A stretch of DNA of 23,422 bases from Desulfobacteraceae bacterium (GTDB lineage: Bacteria; Desulfobacterota; Desulfobacteria; Desulfobacterales; Desulfatirhabdiaceae). The position numbers and the translations under genes are program-made. Each line of letters begins with the position of its first letter. Within the stretch, counting starts at the first letter, position 1. Positions 1 through 8,601 of this stretch are shown piece by piece. Below the pieces are notes generated by a model. That model did no database searches and was not told the DNA's origin. It saw only the letters and a program-made list of their open reading frames with translations. Where the stretch lies: contig DAIEFO010000003.1 in assembly GCA_027325475.1 (NCBI GenBank), positions 1-23,422 on the forward strand, written 5' to 3'.

Positions 1-1116
1 GAAGCCATGCTTCCCTATTTCAGCGATTATTACGGCAATCCCTCCAGCATGCACACATTCGGCGGAACAGTAGGACAGTACATCAACGAAGCCCGATCAA
101 AACTGGCAGCGCTTCTCGGAGCTTCTCCCGAAGAAATCGTGTTCACCAGTTGCGGTACGGAAAGCGACAGCACGGCGGTGACAGCGACGCTGCGCTCTTA
201 TCCGGACAAAAAACACATCATCACTTCCCGGGTAGAACATCCCGCCATCAAGAATCTCTATGAATATCTGGCCAAAACCGGATATCGGGTGACATTTGTT
301 CCAGTGGACAGCAAGGGCCTGCTGGACATGGACTTTCTGGTCAGCAGCCTGAGCAAGGACACCGCCATTGCCAGCTTCATGTGGGCCAACAATGAAACCG
401 GCGTTATATTCCCTATTGACGAGATTGCCGCCATTTTGTCTGAACGGGGAATTGTATTCCATACGGATGCGGTTCAGGCCGTCGGTAAAGTGCCTATCGA
501 TGTTCGGAAAACTCGGGTGGATATGCTGTCGCTTTCTGGTCACAAACTGCATGCACCTAAGGGCATTGGCGCTCTGTATGTCCGAAAGGGCACAAAATTT
601 TCTCCTTTTCTGATCGGCGGCCACCAGGAAAAAGGCAGAAGGGGAGGCACGGAAAACGCCGCATCCATTATTGGTTTGGGGCGGGCCAGTGAATTTGTGG
701 CAGCCCACATGGAAGAGGAAAATACCCGCGTTCGGGCGCTGAGAGACAAACTTGAAACCCAGCTTACTCAGAAAGTCCCCAGCACCTTTATTAATGGCGA
801 CAGACAGCAAAGACTTCCCAACACCAGCAGTATCGCCTTCGAGTTTGTGGAAGGCGAGTCCATCCTGCTGATGATGAATGAATTCGGCATCTGCGCTTCT
901 TCCGGATCCGCCTGCACATCAGGATCGCTGGAGCCATCGCACGTTCTTCGCGCCATGGGAGTTCCTTTCACCGCCGCGCACGGCACCATCCGTTTCAGTC
1001 TCAGCATTTACAACACCGAGTCTGACATAGACACGATCATTGAAAAACTTCCGCCCATCGTCGAACGGCTGCGTACCATGTCGCCATTCTGGAAAGGAAC
1101 CTGCGCCGCCGCATGA
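1..1116 (+). CDS. Cysteine desulfurase, NifS/IscS family (5' end missing)
   Basis: A PLP-dependent class V aminotransferase-fold enzyme that removes sulfur from L-cysteine, giving alanine and an enzyme persulfide for Fe-S cluster or thio-cofactor assembly. The frame is open from base 1, and the first in-frame ATG at 7 lies inside the conserved N-terminal region (GNPSSMH motif soon after), so roughly 20 residues, including the usual DNNATT-like segment, lie upstream of the window. The PLP-binding lysine is in SGHKLHAPKG (window codon 182), and the persulfide cysteine is in SSGSACTSGSLEPSH (codon 305). The 123-residue spacing fits NifS/IscS. Its stop overlaps the nadE start (ATGA), so the two are probably translationally coupled. 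The sequence alone does not separate NifS from IscS or a housekeeping paralogue, so no symbol is given. Confidence 0.93.
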   Translation, partial: EAMLPYFSDYYGNPSSMHTFGGTVGQYINEARSKLAALLGASPEEIVFTSCGTESDSTAVTATLRSYPDKKHIITSRVEHPAIKNLYEYLAKTGYRVTFVPVDSKGLLDMDFLVSSLSKDTAIASFMWANNETGVIFPIDEIAAILSERGIVFHTDAVQAVGKVPIDVRKTRVDMLSLSGHKLHAPKGIGALYVRKGTKFSPFLIGGHQEKGRRGGTENAASIIGLGRASEFVAAHMEEENTRVRALRDKLETQLTQKVPSTFINGDRQQRLPNTSSIAFEFVEGESILLMMNEFGICASSGSACTSGSLEPSHVLRAMGVPFTAAHGTIRFSLSIYNTESDIDTIIEKLPPIVERLRTMSPFWKGTCAAA

Positions 1117-2780
1117 AAATCGCCATCAGCCAGATTAATCCTGTCATCGGAGATTTTGCGCACAACTGCGATCGCATTGTCCACTTTTCAAATGAAGCCT
1201 TGTCTCGGCACTGTGATCTCGTTGTATTTTCAGAGCTTGTCATTTCCGGCTATCCTCCCCGGGATCTGTTGGAAAATCCGGATTTCATCCGGGCGAACCG
1301 TGAGGCGCTTGACCATTTGGTACGGCAGATTCAGGGCATTGGCGTGATCTGCGGATACGCCGATGTCAATCCTGCGGACAGGGAAAATCCCCTGTTCAAC
1401 ACCGCCATCCTGTTCGAAAACGGACAGGTGCTGCGCCGGGTTCATAAACGGCTTCTGCCTACCTATGACGTGTTTGACGAAAGACGGTATTTTGAACCGG
1501 GCAAGGAAAGCCAGGCTTTTTTTTATAAAGACCGGCGGATCGGGCTGACCATCTGTGAAGATCTCTGGAACGACAAGGATATCTTTCAAAAACGCATGTA
1601 TCCTATCGATCCGGTTGAGCTCCTCGTTCAAGATGGCGCCGATCTGATCGTTAACCTTTCCGCATCGGTCTATCATGCCGGAAAGCACAATTTCAGGCGT
1701 CACATGCTGGGCAGCATTGCTCGTAAATACGGTATTCCCCTGATATACGCCAATCAGGTCGGCGGCAATGACAGCGTATTGTTTGACGGAGCCAGCCTGG
1801 TATTTGACGCATCCGGCAATTTAATAGCACAGGCTACTGATTTTGAAGAAGATGTGGTGGTAGTCGATCTGGAGCATCCTGACTGTCATGATATTCATCC
1901 GGTTGCAGAATCCTTGAGCGCTTCCGTCCTGAAGGCGCTGGTGACCGGCACGCGGGATTATGTACAGAAATGCGGCTTTTCGAAAGCCATTGTGGGGCTG
2001 AGCGGCGGCATCGATTCAGCTCTGACGCTTGTGATTGCAGAGATGGCTCTGGGACGGAACAACGTAGCTGCGGTCTTCATGCCATCCCCTTACACATCGC
2101 CGGACAATTATGAAGACACCGCCGAACTTTGCAACCGTCTGAACATCGCCCTGACCACCATCCCGATCGACGCCATTTTCAATGCCTTCACAGCGGTTAT
2201 AGCCCCTGATTCCCGCCAGAAATCACCGGGAATTACCGAACAGAACATCCAGGCCAGAATCCGGGGAACGCTGTTAATGGCTTTATCCAACAGGGATGGC
2301 TGTCTGGTTTTGTCCACCGGAAACAAATCTGAACTGGCTGTCGGATACTGCACCCTCTATGGTGACATGAACGGCGGTCTTGCCGTGATATCCGATGCGC
2401 CCAAGACCCTGGTATATGAGCTCAGCCGATATATCAACGCTCAGCGCTCTGTTATCCCGGAACGTATTCTAGAAAAAGCGCCTTCTGCGGAACTCAAACC
2501 CGGCCAAACCGATCAGGACGACCTGCCTCCCTATGATGTTCTGGATGCCATTTTAAAAGCCAGCATCGAAGAGCTCAAGGGATACGACGAGATTGTCCGT
2601 TTGGGATTTTCCCCGGCTCTGGTCAAAGACATTCTTTCACGGATAGACCGCAATGAATACAAACGCCACCAAGCGGCTCCCGGCCTGAAGGTGACATCCA
2701 AAGCGTTTGGATACGGCAGGCGCTATCCGCTGGCCAAACATCTGACACGGTTCGACGCATCTGTCCATCAATATTCTTGA
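1113..2780 (+). CDS. nadE: Glutamine-dependent NAD+ synthetase
   Basis: Catalyses the last step of NAD synthesis, amidating deamido-NAD with ATP and ammonia released from glutamine. The 555 residues form the two-domain enzyme. The N-terminal nitrilase-type glutaminase (about 1-250) carries the Glu-Lys-Cys triad: E41 in FSELVISGYPP, K112 in RVHKRLLPTYD and C148 in LTICEDLWND. The C-terminal synthetase (about 275-545) has the PP-loop ATP motif SGGIDS at 297-302 and the later STGNKSE segment. The ATG start overlaps the upstream cysteine desulfurase stop by 4 nt. The length is normal for bacterial glutamine-dependent NadE and the frame is intact. The next gene probably has its own promoter, whose -35 element overlaps this gene's stop codon. 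Confidence 0.96.
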   Translation: MKIAISQINPVIGDFAHNCDRIVHFSNEALSRHCDLVVFSELVISGYPPRDLLENPDFIRANREALDHLVRQIQGIGVICGYADVNPADRENPLFNTAILFENGQVLRRVHKRLLPTYDVFDERRYFEPGKESQAFFYKDRRIGLTICEDLWNDKDIFQKRMYPIDPVELLVQDGADLIVNLSASVYHAGKHNFRRHMLGSIARKYGIPLIYANQVGGNDSVLFDGASLVFDASGNLIAQATDFEEDVVVVDLEHPDCHDIHPVAESLSASVLKALVTGTRDYVQKCGFSKAIVGLSGGIDSALTLVIAEMALGRNNVAAVFMPSPYTSPDNYEDTAELCNRLNIALTTIPIDAIFNAFTAVIAPDSRQKSPGITEQNIQARIRGTLLMALSNRDGCLVLSTGNKSELAVGYCTLYGDMNGGLAVISDAPKTLVYELSRYINAQRSVIPERILEKAPSAELKPGQTDQDDLPPYDVLDAILKASIEELKGYDEIVRLGFSPALVKDILSRIDRNEYKRHQAAPGLKVTSKAFGYGRRYPLAKHLTRFDASVHQYS

Positions 2781-2805
2781 CATGTCAGTGCGTTACACTT
2801 ATTGT
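2777..2805 (+). promoter_or_regulatory. Sigma70-type promoter for the dnaJ-like/hpt unit
   Basis: A perfect -35 TTGACA (2777-2782), a 17-nt spacer and a -10 TATTGT (2800-2805, 4/6 to TATAAT with the key first, second and last bases). The -35 box shares bases with the nadE stop codon (TGA 2778-2780). It lies about 70 nt before the dnaJ-like start. Assignment is by consensus and position only. Confidence 0.6.
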
Positions 2806-2875
2806 AAACCGCATGTATTTATATGGCTCATATTGCCGGAAATTTTACAGATTTCCGAATGAAGAGGTAGTCACG

Positions 2876-3796
2876 ATGGCTGAAACAGATTACTATAAAA
2901 TTCTTGGTGTCAGCAAAACCGCTGCAGATGATGATATCAAAAAAGCATATCGCAAGCTTGCGATGAAATATCATCCCGATCATGCCAAAGGCGATAAAGC
3001 TGCTGAAGAAAAATTCAAAGAGATCAGTGAAGCTTATGCTGTCTTAAGCGATAAGGAAAAACGTCAGCAATACGATACGTTTGGCTCCACAGGATTTCAG
3101 CAGCGTTACTCTCAGGAAGATATCTTCAAAGATTTTGATTTTGAAAATATTCTTCGCGGTTTCGGTCTTGGAGGCACAGGATTTTCTTCACGACGAAAAG
3201 GGGGGCAGAACGCCAGGTTTTCATTTGAAGGCGGCGCTCCTTTTGGTAATTTTTCTGCACAACACACACCAATCAAAGGTTCGGATCTGGTTTATGAATT
3301 ACCGATTACACTTCAGGAAGTAATGACTGGCACCAGCAAACAAATCCGTTTTCAACATGGCGCCCAGTCTGAAAACCTGACAGTTAAAATTCCTAAAGGC
3401 ATGGTAAGCGGCAAAAAGCTGCGCATTGCAGGAAAGGGTGAGCCCGGGCCCTACGGTGGGCCTGCCGGCGATTTGTACATTACGACCCAAATTCAGGAAG
3501 ATCAGATGTTCGATGTCAAAGGCCATGATCTTCATATCAAACGAAGCCTCAAACTGACCGATGCGCTTCTTGGAGTCACGCTGGCGATTCCAACGGTTGA
3601 TGGCAAACAGCTTAGCCTCAAGGTGCCCGCAGGTATCAAACATAAAACACAAATGCGCCTTTCCGGCAACGGGCTTCCCCACATGAACGAAGATACACGG
3701 GGCGATCTGTATGTGCAGATAGACGTGCAAATGCCGAAACATCTGAACAAGGAGCAGAAAAAACTGGTTGAACAACTCGCAGAATCAGGACTTTAA
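2876..3796 (+). CDS. DnaJ-class co-chaperone, CbpA type (no zinc finger)
   Basis: An Hsp40 co-chaperone expected to stimulate DnaK ATPase and deliver substrates. The 306-residue protein has an N-terminal J domain (about residues 5-70) with the essential HPD tripeptide at 33-35, then a Gly/Phe-rich linker, then the two C-terminal beta-barrel substrate domains (about 130-300). No CxxCxGxG zinc-finger repeats are present, so it is the CbpA/DjlA-like type II class rather than canonical DnaJ. The frame is open further upstream to 2777, but that segment has no J-domain homology and contains the promoter. The ATG at 2876 gives a normal J-domain N-terminus and follows a GAAGAGG ribosome-binding sequence. 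hpt starts 2 nt after the stop, so the two are co-transcribed. Confidence 0.92.
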   Translation: MAETDYYKILGVSKTAADDDIKKAYRKLAMKYHPDHAKGDKAAEEKFKEISEAYAVLSDKEKRQQYDTFGSTGFQQRYSQEDIFKDFDFENILRGFGLGGTGFSSRRKGGQNARFSFEGGAPFGNFSAQHTPIKGSDLVYELPITLQEVMTGTSKQIRFQHGAQSENLTVKIPKGMVSGKKLRIAGKGEPGPYGGPAGDLYITTQIQEDQMFDVKGHDLHIKRSLKLTDALLGVTLAIPTVDGKQLSLKVPAGIKHKTQMRLSGNGLPHMNEDTRGDLYVQIDVQMPKHLNKEQKKLVEQLAESGL

Positions 3797-3798
3797 TT

Positions 3799-4314
3799 AT
3801 GGCAGAACTTATCCCGATTATCTCTCCTGAAGAAATTCAAAAAAAAGTCATAAGTGTCGCCCAACATATTTCCACGGATTACGAAGGGAAAGATTTGATT
3901 CTGATAGGTATGTTGAAAGGGGCCTTTATTTTTCTGTCGGATCTGATCAGACACGTTTCCATTCCGGTTCAGATTGATTTTTTGCGTGTATCCAGTTATG
4001 GTGACAGCATGTCGTCCGGCAGCATAAAACTGACGCACCCAACCCAGATGGACGTAGCACACAGACATTTACTTCTGGTCGAAGACATTGTGGACACAGG
4101 GCATACACTGTCTTATGTCATAAATCATTTTCAGCTTCAGAACCCGGCATCCGTCCGTATCTGCGCTTTTATCGATAAACATGAAAGGCGGGAAACTGAC
4201 ATTTCAGTTGATTATTCATGTTTTACGGTTGCCGATGGGTTTCTTGTCGGCTATGGTTTGGATTATGCTGAAAACTACAGGGAATTACCGGGAATATTTC
4301 ACCTTAAAATCTAA
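3799..4314 (+). CDS. hpt: Hypoxanthine (guanine) phosphoribosyltransferase
   Basis: A purine salvage enzyme that joins hypoxanthine or guanine to PRPP, forming IMP or GMP in the cytoplasm. At 171 residues it has the normal bacterial HPRT length. The PRPP-binding signature VEDIVDTGHTL starts at residue 94, with the acidic pair E95/D96. The early GMLKGAFIF loop binds pyrophosphate, and the flexible SYGDSMSSG segment is typical of the family. It starts 2 nt after the dnaJ-like stop and is followed 16 nt later by the zinc-ribbon gene, so it sits in the middle of a three-gene unit. Guanine versus hypoxanthine preference cannot be read from the sequence. Confidence 0.95.
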   Translation: MAELIPIISPEEIQKKVISVAQHISTDYEGKDLILIGMLKGAFIFLSDLIRHVSIPVQIDFLRVSSYGDSMSSGSIKLTHPTQMDVAHRHLLLVEDIVDTGHTLSYVINHFQLQNPASVRICAFIDKHERRETDISVDYSCFTVADGFLVGYGLDYAENYRELPGIFHLKI

Positions 4315-4330
4315 TCAATGAGGCAAAGAC

Positions 4331-6082
4331 ATGATCGTAACCTGTGAGGAATGCGGCACACGTTTCAACCTGAACGATAACATGGTTAAACCGTCAGGAT
4401 CCAAAGTACGATGTTCAAAGTGCTCCAGAGTATTCAAGGTCTATCCGTCGGTTTCAGCGACACCTCCTTCATCAGCGCCAGAAGAACCATCGATTGAAAT
4501 AACAGACTTTCCATACCCTTCCACGGACATTCCGCTTGCTGGCAAGTCGTTGTCCCATCAGGATGACGATATCAGTTTGCAGCCTCTTGAGACGACGGTT
4601 ATCGAAAGCTCTGTCGAGGCTGAATTTCCGGATCTCGACATACAGCCTCGGACGACTGACGAGAGCGTGTCTGCCTCAACGACTGAAACTCCGCAATCTG
4701 ACGACTTTGAAATCCCCGATCTCGACACCATGCTCCAGCCCCCCGAAGAAAAACAAACGGCCGATTCTGCAATTTCGCAACTCGATGATCTCGACATCCC
4801 CGATCTCGATACCATGCTCCAGCCTCCCGAAGAAAAGCAGGCGACCGATTCTGCAATTTCGCAGCTCGATGATCTCGACATCTCCGATCTCGACACCACG
4901 CTCCAGCATTCCGAGGAAAAACAGACAACCACTGCACTTTCTACCTCCACACAACACGAAAAGCCAGAAATACAAGATGCGCCGCTTGAAGATTTTGACA
5001 GCTCACTGGATATTGATATTTCCGACCTTTTGATGGATACCTCCATCGACGAAATCCCGGCTTCTGGAAACAACGTTAAAGATGCCGTGAAAACAGACAT
5101 GGCGCAAACTTCCGCAGTCGAACCGATTGAAAACGATATTCCAGATGCGTTCAGTGACATTGAAGCACTTGATCTCTCGAATCTGGAAAGTTTTCTAGAT
5201 AAACAGGAAACGTCTGTCACCGCCAGTAACCAGGGTGAACGACCGGACAGCAGCATTCAGAGCAAGCCCGACAAATCCGGTATTCCACGAAGCGACGCAG
5301 ATTATTCATTTGAAGAAGACCATTTCTTATCTTTTGAAGAACTTCAACTAGATACCAATACCACCGAAGACGCAACCATTATGGAGAAAAAGGAATCTTT
5401 TCAGGATCAGCACCCGATTCCGAGCTCCATATCTCCTGAACCACAGCACGACAACGCCGTTATACAAGAGCAGCCGCAAAGAGATAAGATGATTGAGAAA
5501 GACCTGGAAGGAGAGGAAGACAGCGAAGAAGATGTCGATTTGCCTGCAACGCCTTCTAAAAAAGGTATGAGTAAGCCTCTTCTGGTTATATTGATTATCG
5601 TATTGATTGGAGCAGGCGGCTATGGCCTCTACACACTGCTTGATTCCATGGGAGTTCACCTTGCAAGTCCACCGACTCACAAGGTTCAGGATCCGGGAAA
5701 TTTGAAAATAACGCCTTTTGATATTAACAGCAAATTTGTTGACAATAATAAAATTGGAAAGCTGTTTGTCATTACGGGCAAAGTGAAGAATGAATATCCA
5801 ACAAATCGCGGCGCTATCCAGGTTACAGGAAAGCTCTACACGAAAGACAAGAAAATGGCGAAAGCAGAAACCGTCTTCTGTGGGAATATGCTTTCAGATA
5901 TTGATCAGAGCAATCTGGATGCAGCGGCGATTCAGCAGAGACTTCAAAACCGTATGGGAGACAATCATGTCAATGTTCAGGTCAAGCCGGGCGATGCTAT
6001 CCCGTTCATGATTGTCTTTACAAATCTTCCTGAAAATCTGGATGAATTTACCCTGGAAGTAATTGCTTCTACACCGTCATAA
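4331..6082 (+). CDS. MJ0042-type zinc-ribbon, acidic-repeat, single-TM protein with DUF3426-like C-terminus
   Basis: Architecture is clear but the role is unknown. Residues 1-35 form an MJ0042-type zinc ribbon (C5, C8, C28, C31), expected in the cytoplasm. A long acidic, low-complexity linker (about 45-405) includes near-identical 28-residue tandem units, PDLDTMLQPPEEKQ followed by a DSAISQLDDLDI-type half. A single membrane helix (about 416-436, LLVILIIVLIGAGG) precedes a C-terminal domain of about 135 residues resembling DUF3426, probably periplasmic. The C-terminal domain contains NRGAIQVTGKLY and PGDAIPFMIVF, a beta-sandwich-like pattern. Proteins of this design are common in proteobacteria, but none in this family has a function I can state. 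It closes the dnaJ/hpt unit and is followed by a hairpin. Bacterial zinc-ribbon proteins of this type are often compared to transmembrane signal or assembly factors, but that is speculation. Confidence 0.82.
   Translation: MIVTCEECGTRFNLNDNMVKPSGSKVRCSKCSRVFKVYPSVSATPPSSAPEEPSIEITDFPYPSTDIPLAGKSLSHQDDDISLQPLETTVIESSVEAEFPDLDIQPRTTDESVSASTTETPQSDDFEIPDLDTMLQPPEEKQTADSAISQLDDLDIPDLDTMLQPPEEKQATDSAISQLDDLDISDLDTTLQHSEEKQTTTALSTSTQHEKPEIQDAPLEDFDSSLDIDISDLLMDTSIDEIPASGNNVKDAVKTDMAQTSAVEPIENDIPDAFSDIEALDLSNLESFLDKQETSVTASNQGERPDSSIQSKPDKSGIPRSDADYSFEEDHFLSFEELQLDTNTTEDATIMEKKESFQDQHPIPSSISPEPQHDNAVIQEQPQRDKMIEKDLEGEEDSEEDVDLPATPSKKGMSKPLLVILIIVLIGAGGYGLYTLLDSMGVHLASPPTHKVQDPGNLKITPFDINSKFVDNNKIGKLFVITGKVKNEYPTNRGAIQVTGKLYTKDKKMAKAETVFCGNMLSDIDQSNLDAAAIQQRLQNRMGDNHVNVQVKPGDAIPFMIVFTNLPENLDEFTLEVIASTPS
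4715..4930 (+). repeat. In-frame 84-bp tandem repeat inside the zinc-ribbon gene
   Basis: Unit starts are at 4715, 4799 and 4883. Units 1 and 2 are nearly identical at the protein level (28 aa, differing by a swapped TA/AT pair), and unit 3 is diverged and incomplete. Each unit begins with (P/S)DLDT(M/T)LQ and ends with SQLDDLDI. Because 84 is a multiple of three, copy-number changes keep the frame. Confidence 0.85.
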
Positions 6083-6094
6083 TCATCAAAAGAC

Positions 6095-6131
6095 AGGTGG
6101 GAAAGCCTGAGTGATTCCGACTTTCCCACCT
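6095..6131 (+). terminator. Hairpin after the zinc-ribbon gene, possible terminator
   Basis: A perfect 11-bp stem, AGGTGGGAAAG (6095-6105) pairing with CTTTCCCACCT (6121-6131), with a 15-nt loop, 12 nt after the stop codon. On the plus strand it is followed by TAAAAATAAT rather than a clean T run. On the minus strand a TTTT tract follows, so it may work in both directions or mainly against minus-strand transcription coming from topA. Confidence 0.65.
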
Positions 6132-6152
6132 AAAAATAATACGATATTTTTC

Positions 6153-6183
6153 TTGACTAAATAGAGCCGATTTGGCATATAAG
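6153..6183 (+). promoter_or_regulatory. Promoter of tRNA-Met
   Basis: A -35 TTGACT (6153-6158) and a -10 at CATATA (6176-6181, 17-nt spacer) or the overlapping TATAAG (6178-6183). The tRNA 5' end is about 30 nt downstream, as expected for a stable RNA promoter with a short leader. Confidence 0.6.
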
Positions 6184-6215
6184 CGAAGTTTTGTTGTAAG
6201 TTATCTACATCTAAT

Positions 6216-6292
6216 GGCGATGTAGCTCAGTTGGTCAGAGCATGCGGCTCATATCCGCAGTGTCCGGGGTTCAAATCCCTGCATCGCCACCA
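6216..6292 (+). tRNA. tRNA-Met (anticodon CAT)
   Basis: A complete 77-nt cloverleaf with encoded CCA. The acceptor stem is GGCGATG/CATCGCC (6216-6222, 6282-6288). The D arm is GCTC/GAGC. The anticodon stem is TGCGG/CCGCA with loop CTCATAT and anticodon CAT at 6250-6252. The T loop contains GTTCAAAT. The fully paired acceptor argues against initiator tRNA, and the overall pattern fits elongator methionine. A lysidine-modified tRNA-Ile2 also carries CAT and cannot be formally excluded. Its 3' end is 1 nt from the convergent topA stop codon. Confidence 0.95.
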
Positions 6293-6293
6293 T

Positions 6294-8579
6294 TCACGGT
6301 AACCCTGCTGTTTTGTATCCACAGTCCTGATTGATGCAAGTCAGATATACCCCTTCTTTTTTACTTATCTTTTCCACCAGAAATTTTGCGTGACAAAGCG
6401 GGCATTCCTGAGGAACCGGTTTATCCCAGATTGCATACGTACAGTCCGGATACCGGTTACATCCGTAAAACACTTTTCCCCGTTTAGACATTTTCTGAAC
6501 CAGTCGTCCGGTACACCCGGGTTCCGGGCATGCAACACCTGTATCTTGCGGCGTTCCGGCCGGTGACACAGATTGGGTATGTTTACAGTCTGGATAACCG
6601 CTGCACGCCAGAAACGGACCGAATTTACCCTGGCGCAGCACCATGGGAAGCCCGCATTTGGCGCATATCTGATCTGTTGATGTCTCAGGCAGAGGCGCCG
6701 CTATCTGAATTTGCCCCTTTTCATCACGGGTATAATTGCTGGTGAATTTACATTCGGGATAACCGCTGCATGCCAGGAAGTGGCCGTTTTTCCCCATTTT
6801 AATATGAAGTTTTCGGCTGTTGCATTGCGGGCAGTCCAAATCCGTCGGATGTCCAACACCTTTCATGCTGACCATTTGAGCTGTGGCAGCATCGAGCCTT
6901 TGTTTAAACGGCTCATAAAATTGCGACAGCACATCGAGGGAAGCCTCATCGGCGGTTTCGATGTGATCCAGCCGGTCTTCCATCTTTGCGGTAAATTCAA
7001 TATCGAACACTTCAGGAAAACTGGCGATAATCAAATCGTTAACAATGAATCCAAGCTCACTGGGGATAAAAAATCCCTTGACCATTTCCACATATCCCTT
7101 GCCGCGGATGGTGGATAAAATAGCCGCATAGGTACTGGGTCTGCCGATACCGTTTTCTTCAAGGGCCTTCACTAAAGACGCCTCCGAAAACCGGGGTGGC
7201 GGCTGGGTGAAATGCTGCTTGGGATCAAGCTTTTTTAATACCAGGGTTTCGCCTTTAGACAGAACCGGCAACCGGATTCTGGAAGGATGAGCTTCACCGT
7301 CCGTTTCATCATCCATAGACTGATACAACGCCATAAAGCCTGGAAACTTTATCACTGAGCCGCTTGCTGTAAACTGATAATTACCGGCTGTAATAGAGAT
7401 GGTCGAGGTATCGATCAGGGCTTCTGCCATCTGTGAAGCCATAAAACGCTTCCAGATCAACGTGTAAAGCGCTTGCTGATCCTTTGAAAGATAGGGTTCC
7501 GTTTGCTCCGGTGTCACAGCAACCGAGGCCGGACGAATCGCTTCGTGCGCGTCCTGAACTTTTTTGTTGTTTTTAAAAAAACGGGGTTTTGACGGTGCAT
7601 AGTCGTTACCGTACATTTGACGTATCAGCGTCAGCGCATCTTCAGCAGCTTCTGCAGATATCCGGATGGAATCCGTACGCATATAGGTAATAAGTCCAAC
7701 CGGTCCGCCGACGCCCATCTCTACCCCCTCATAAAGCTCCTGAGCGACAGACATGGTTTTTTTTGCGGAAAATCGCAGCTTGTGTATGGCTTCCTGCTGG
7801 AGTTTGCTGGTAATAAATGGCGGCAGCGGATTTCGTTTACTTGTTTTATTGACAACGCGCTCAATCATGAAAGGAAGCGGTATCAGTTCATCGCGAATCG
7901 CCATTGCTGATTTTTCATCAGAAATTTTGATTTTCTTGCCTTGATGTTTGATCAGTTTGGCGGCAAATTCCGGTGGGGTACTGCCTTCGAGCCCGGCTGT
8001 AATGCTCCAGTACTCTTCTGATTCAAATGCCTGAATAGCACGTTCACGCTCACAGATCATCCGAACAGCTACCGACTGAACCCTGCCCGCGCTCAATCCG
8101 CTTTTAACCTTCCTCCAGAGCAATGGCGATATCTGGTATCCCACGAGACGATCCAATATCCTGCGGGCCTGCTGCGCTTCAAATTTATGAATGTCTAACT
8201 CAACCGGAGACTCCATTGCCTTCAAAATGGCATTGCGGGTAAGCTCATGAAATAAAACCCGATGAAATATCCTGCCTTTTTTTTTCAATATTTCGGCTGT
8301 ATGCCACGCAATGGCCTCCCCTTCACGGTCAGGGTCTGGCGCCAGAAACACTTCATCGGTATCACCCGCCGCCTGTTTTAACGACGTAATCACCTTTTGT
8401 TTTCCGGGAATCGTGCTGTAAATGGGTTTAAACCCGTTCTCCACATCAATGCCCATTTCTTTTTCAGGCAGATCCCGGATATGGCCGACAGTTGCAGCAA
8501 TGGCGTAGCGGTCTCCCAGGTACTTTTTAATCGTTTTTACTTTTGTCGGCGATTCGACAATCACCAGAGGTTTTGTCAC
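6294..8579 (-). CDS. topA: DNA topoisomerase I
   Basis: A type IA topoisomerase that relaxes negative supercoils by single-strand passage. The 761 residues begin with a TOPRIM domain (KPLVIVESPTK; the acidic cluster DPDREGEAIAW). The catalytic tyrosine is Y299 in ITYMRTDS. The C-terminal ~180 residues hold four Cys-rich zinc-ribbon modules: the first two are near-identical in style (CPQC/CAKC ... ACSGYPxC), the third is CPEPGC...CNRYPDC, and the last is CPLC...CINQDC. The start is GTG at 8577-8579 with an AAAGGA ribosome-binding site 7 nt upstream; no in-frame ATG fits better. The gene follows dprA by 22 nt and is probably the last gene of the sec-dprA-topA unit. It converges on tRNA-Met with one intervening base. 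Confidence 0.97.
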   Translation of the reverse strand: MTKPLVIVESPTKVKTIKKYLGDRYAIAATVGHIRDLPEKEMGIDVENGFKPIYSTIPGKQKVITSLKQAAGDTDEVFLAPDPDREGEAIAWHTAEILKKKGRIFHRVLFHELTRNAILKAMESPVELDIHKFEAQQARRILDRLVGYQISPLLWRKVKSGLSAGRVQSVAVRMICERERAIQAFESEEYWSITAGLEGSTPPEFAAKLIKHQGKKIKISDEKSAMAIRDELIPLPFMIERVVNKTSKRNPLPPFITSKLQQEAIHKLRFSAKKTMSVAQELYEGVEMGVGGPVGLITYMRTDSIRISAEAAEDALTLIRQMYGNDYAPSKPRFFKNNKKVQDAHEAIRPASVAVTPEQTEPYLSKDQQALYTLIWKRFMASQMAEALIDTSTISITAGNYQFTASGSVIKFPGFMALYQSMDDETDGEAHPSRIRLPVLSKGETLVLKKLDPKQHFTQPPPRFSEASLVKALEENGIGRPSTYAAILSTIRGKGYVEMVKGFFIPSELGFIVNDLIIASFPEVFDIEFTAKMEDRLDHIETADEASLDVLSQFYEPFKQRLDAATAQMVSMKGVGHPTDLDCPQCNSRKLHIKMGKNGHFLACSGYPECKFTSNYTRDEKGQIQIAAPLPETSTDQICAKCGLPMVLRQGKFGPFLACSGYPDCKHTQSVSPAGTPQDTGVACPEPGCTGRLVQKMSKRGKVFYGCNRYPDCTYAIWDKPVPQECPLCHAKFLVEKISKKEGVYLTCINQDCGYKTAGLP

Positions 8580-8601
8580 AAAAAATCCTTTATGATATCT
8601 G

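Noticed and set aside
97..810. 237-codon minus-strand open frame opposite the cysteine desulfurase
   Set aside because: It lies wholly inside a conserved gene and its translation shows no recognisable domain. It is an antisense shadow, as are 14928-15623 and 21569-22351.
2777..2875. N-terminal extension of the DnaJ-like protein from 2777
   Set aside because: The extra 33 residues have no J-domain similarity, start with a non-ATG codon and overlap a good promoter. The ATG at 2876 gives the normal N-terminus.
4558..5256. Ser-rich minus-strand frame opposite the acidic-repeat gene
   Set aside because: It is a shadow of the repetitive Asp/Leu codons; the repeated SRS/SSS pattern is explained by the plus-strand repeat.
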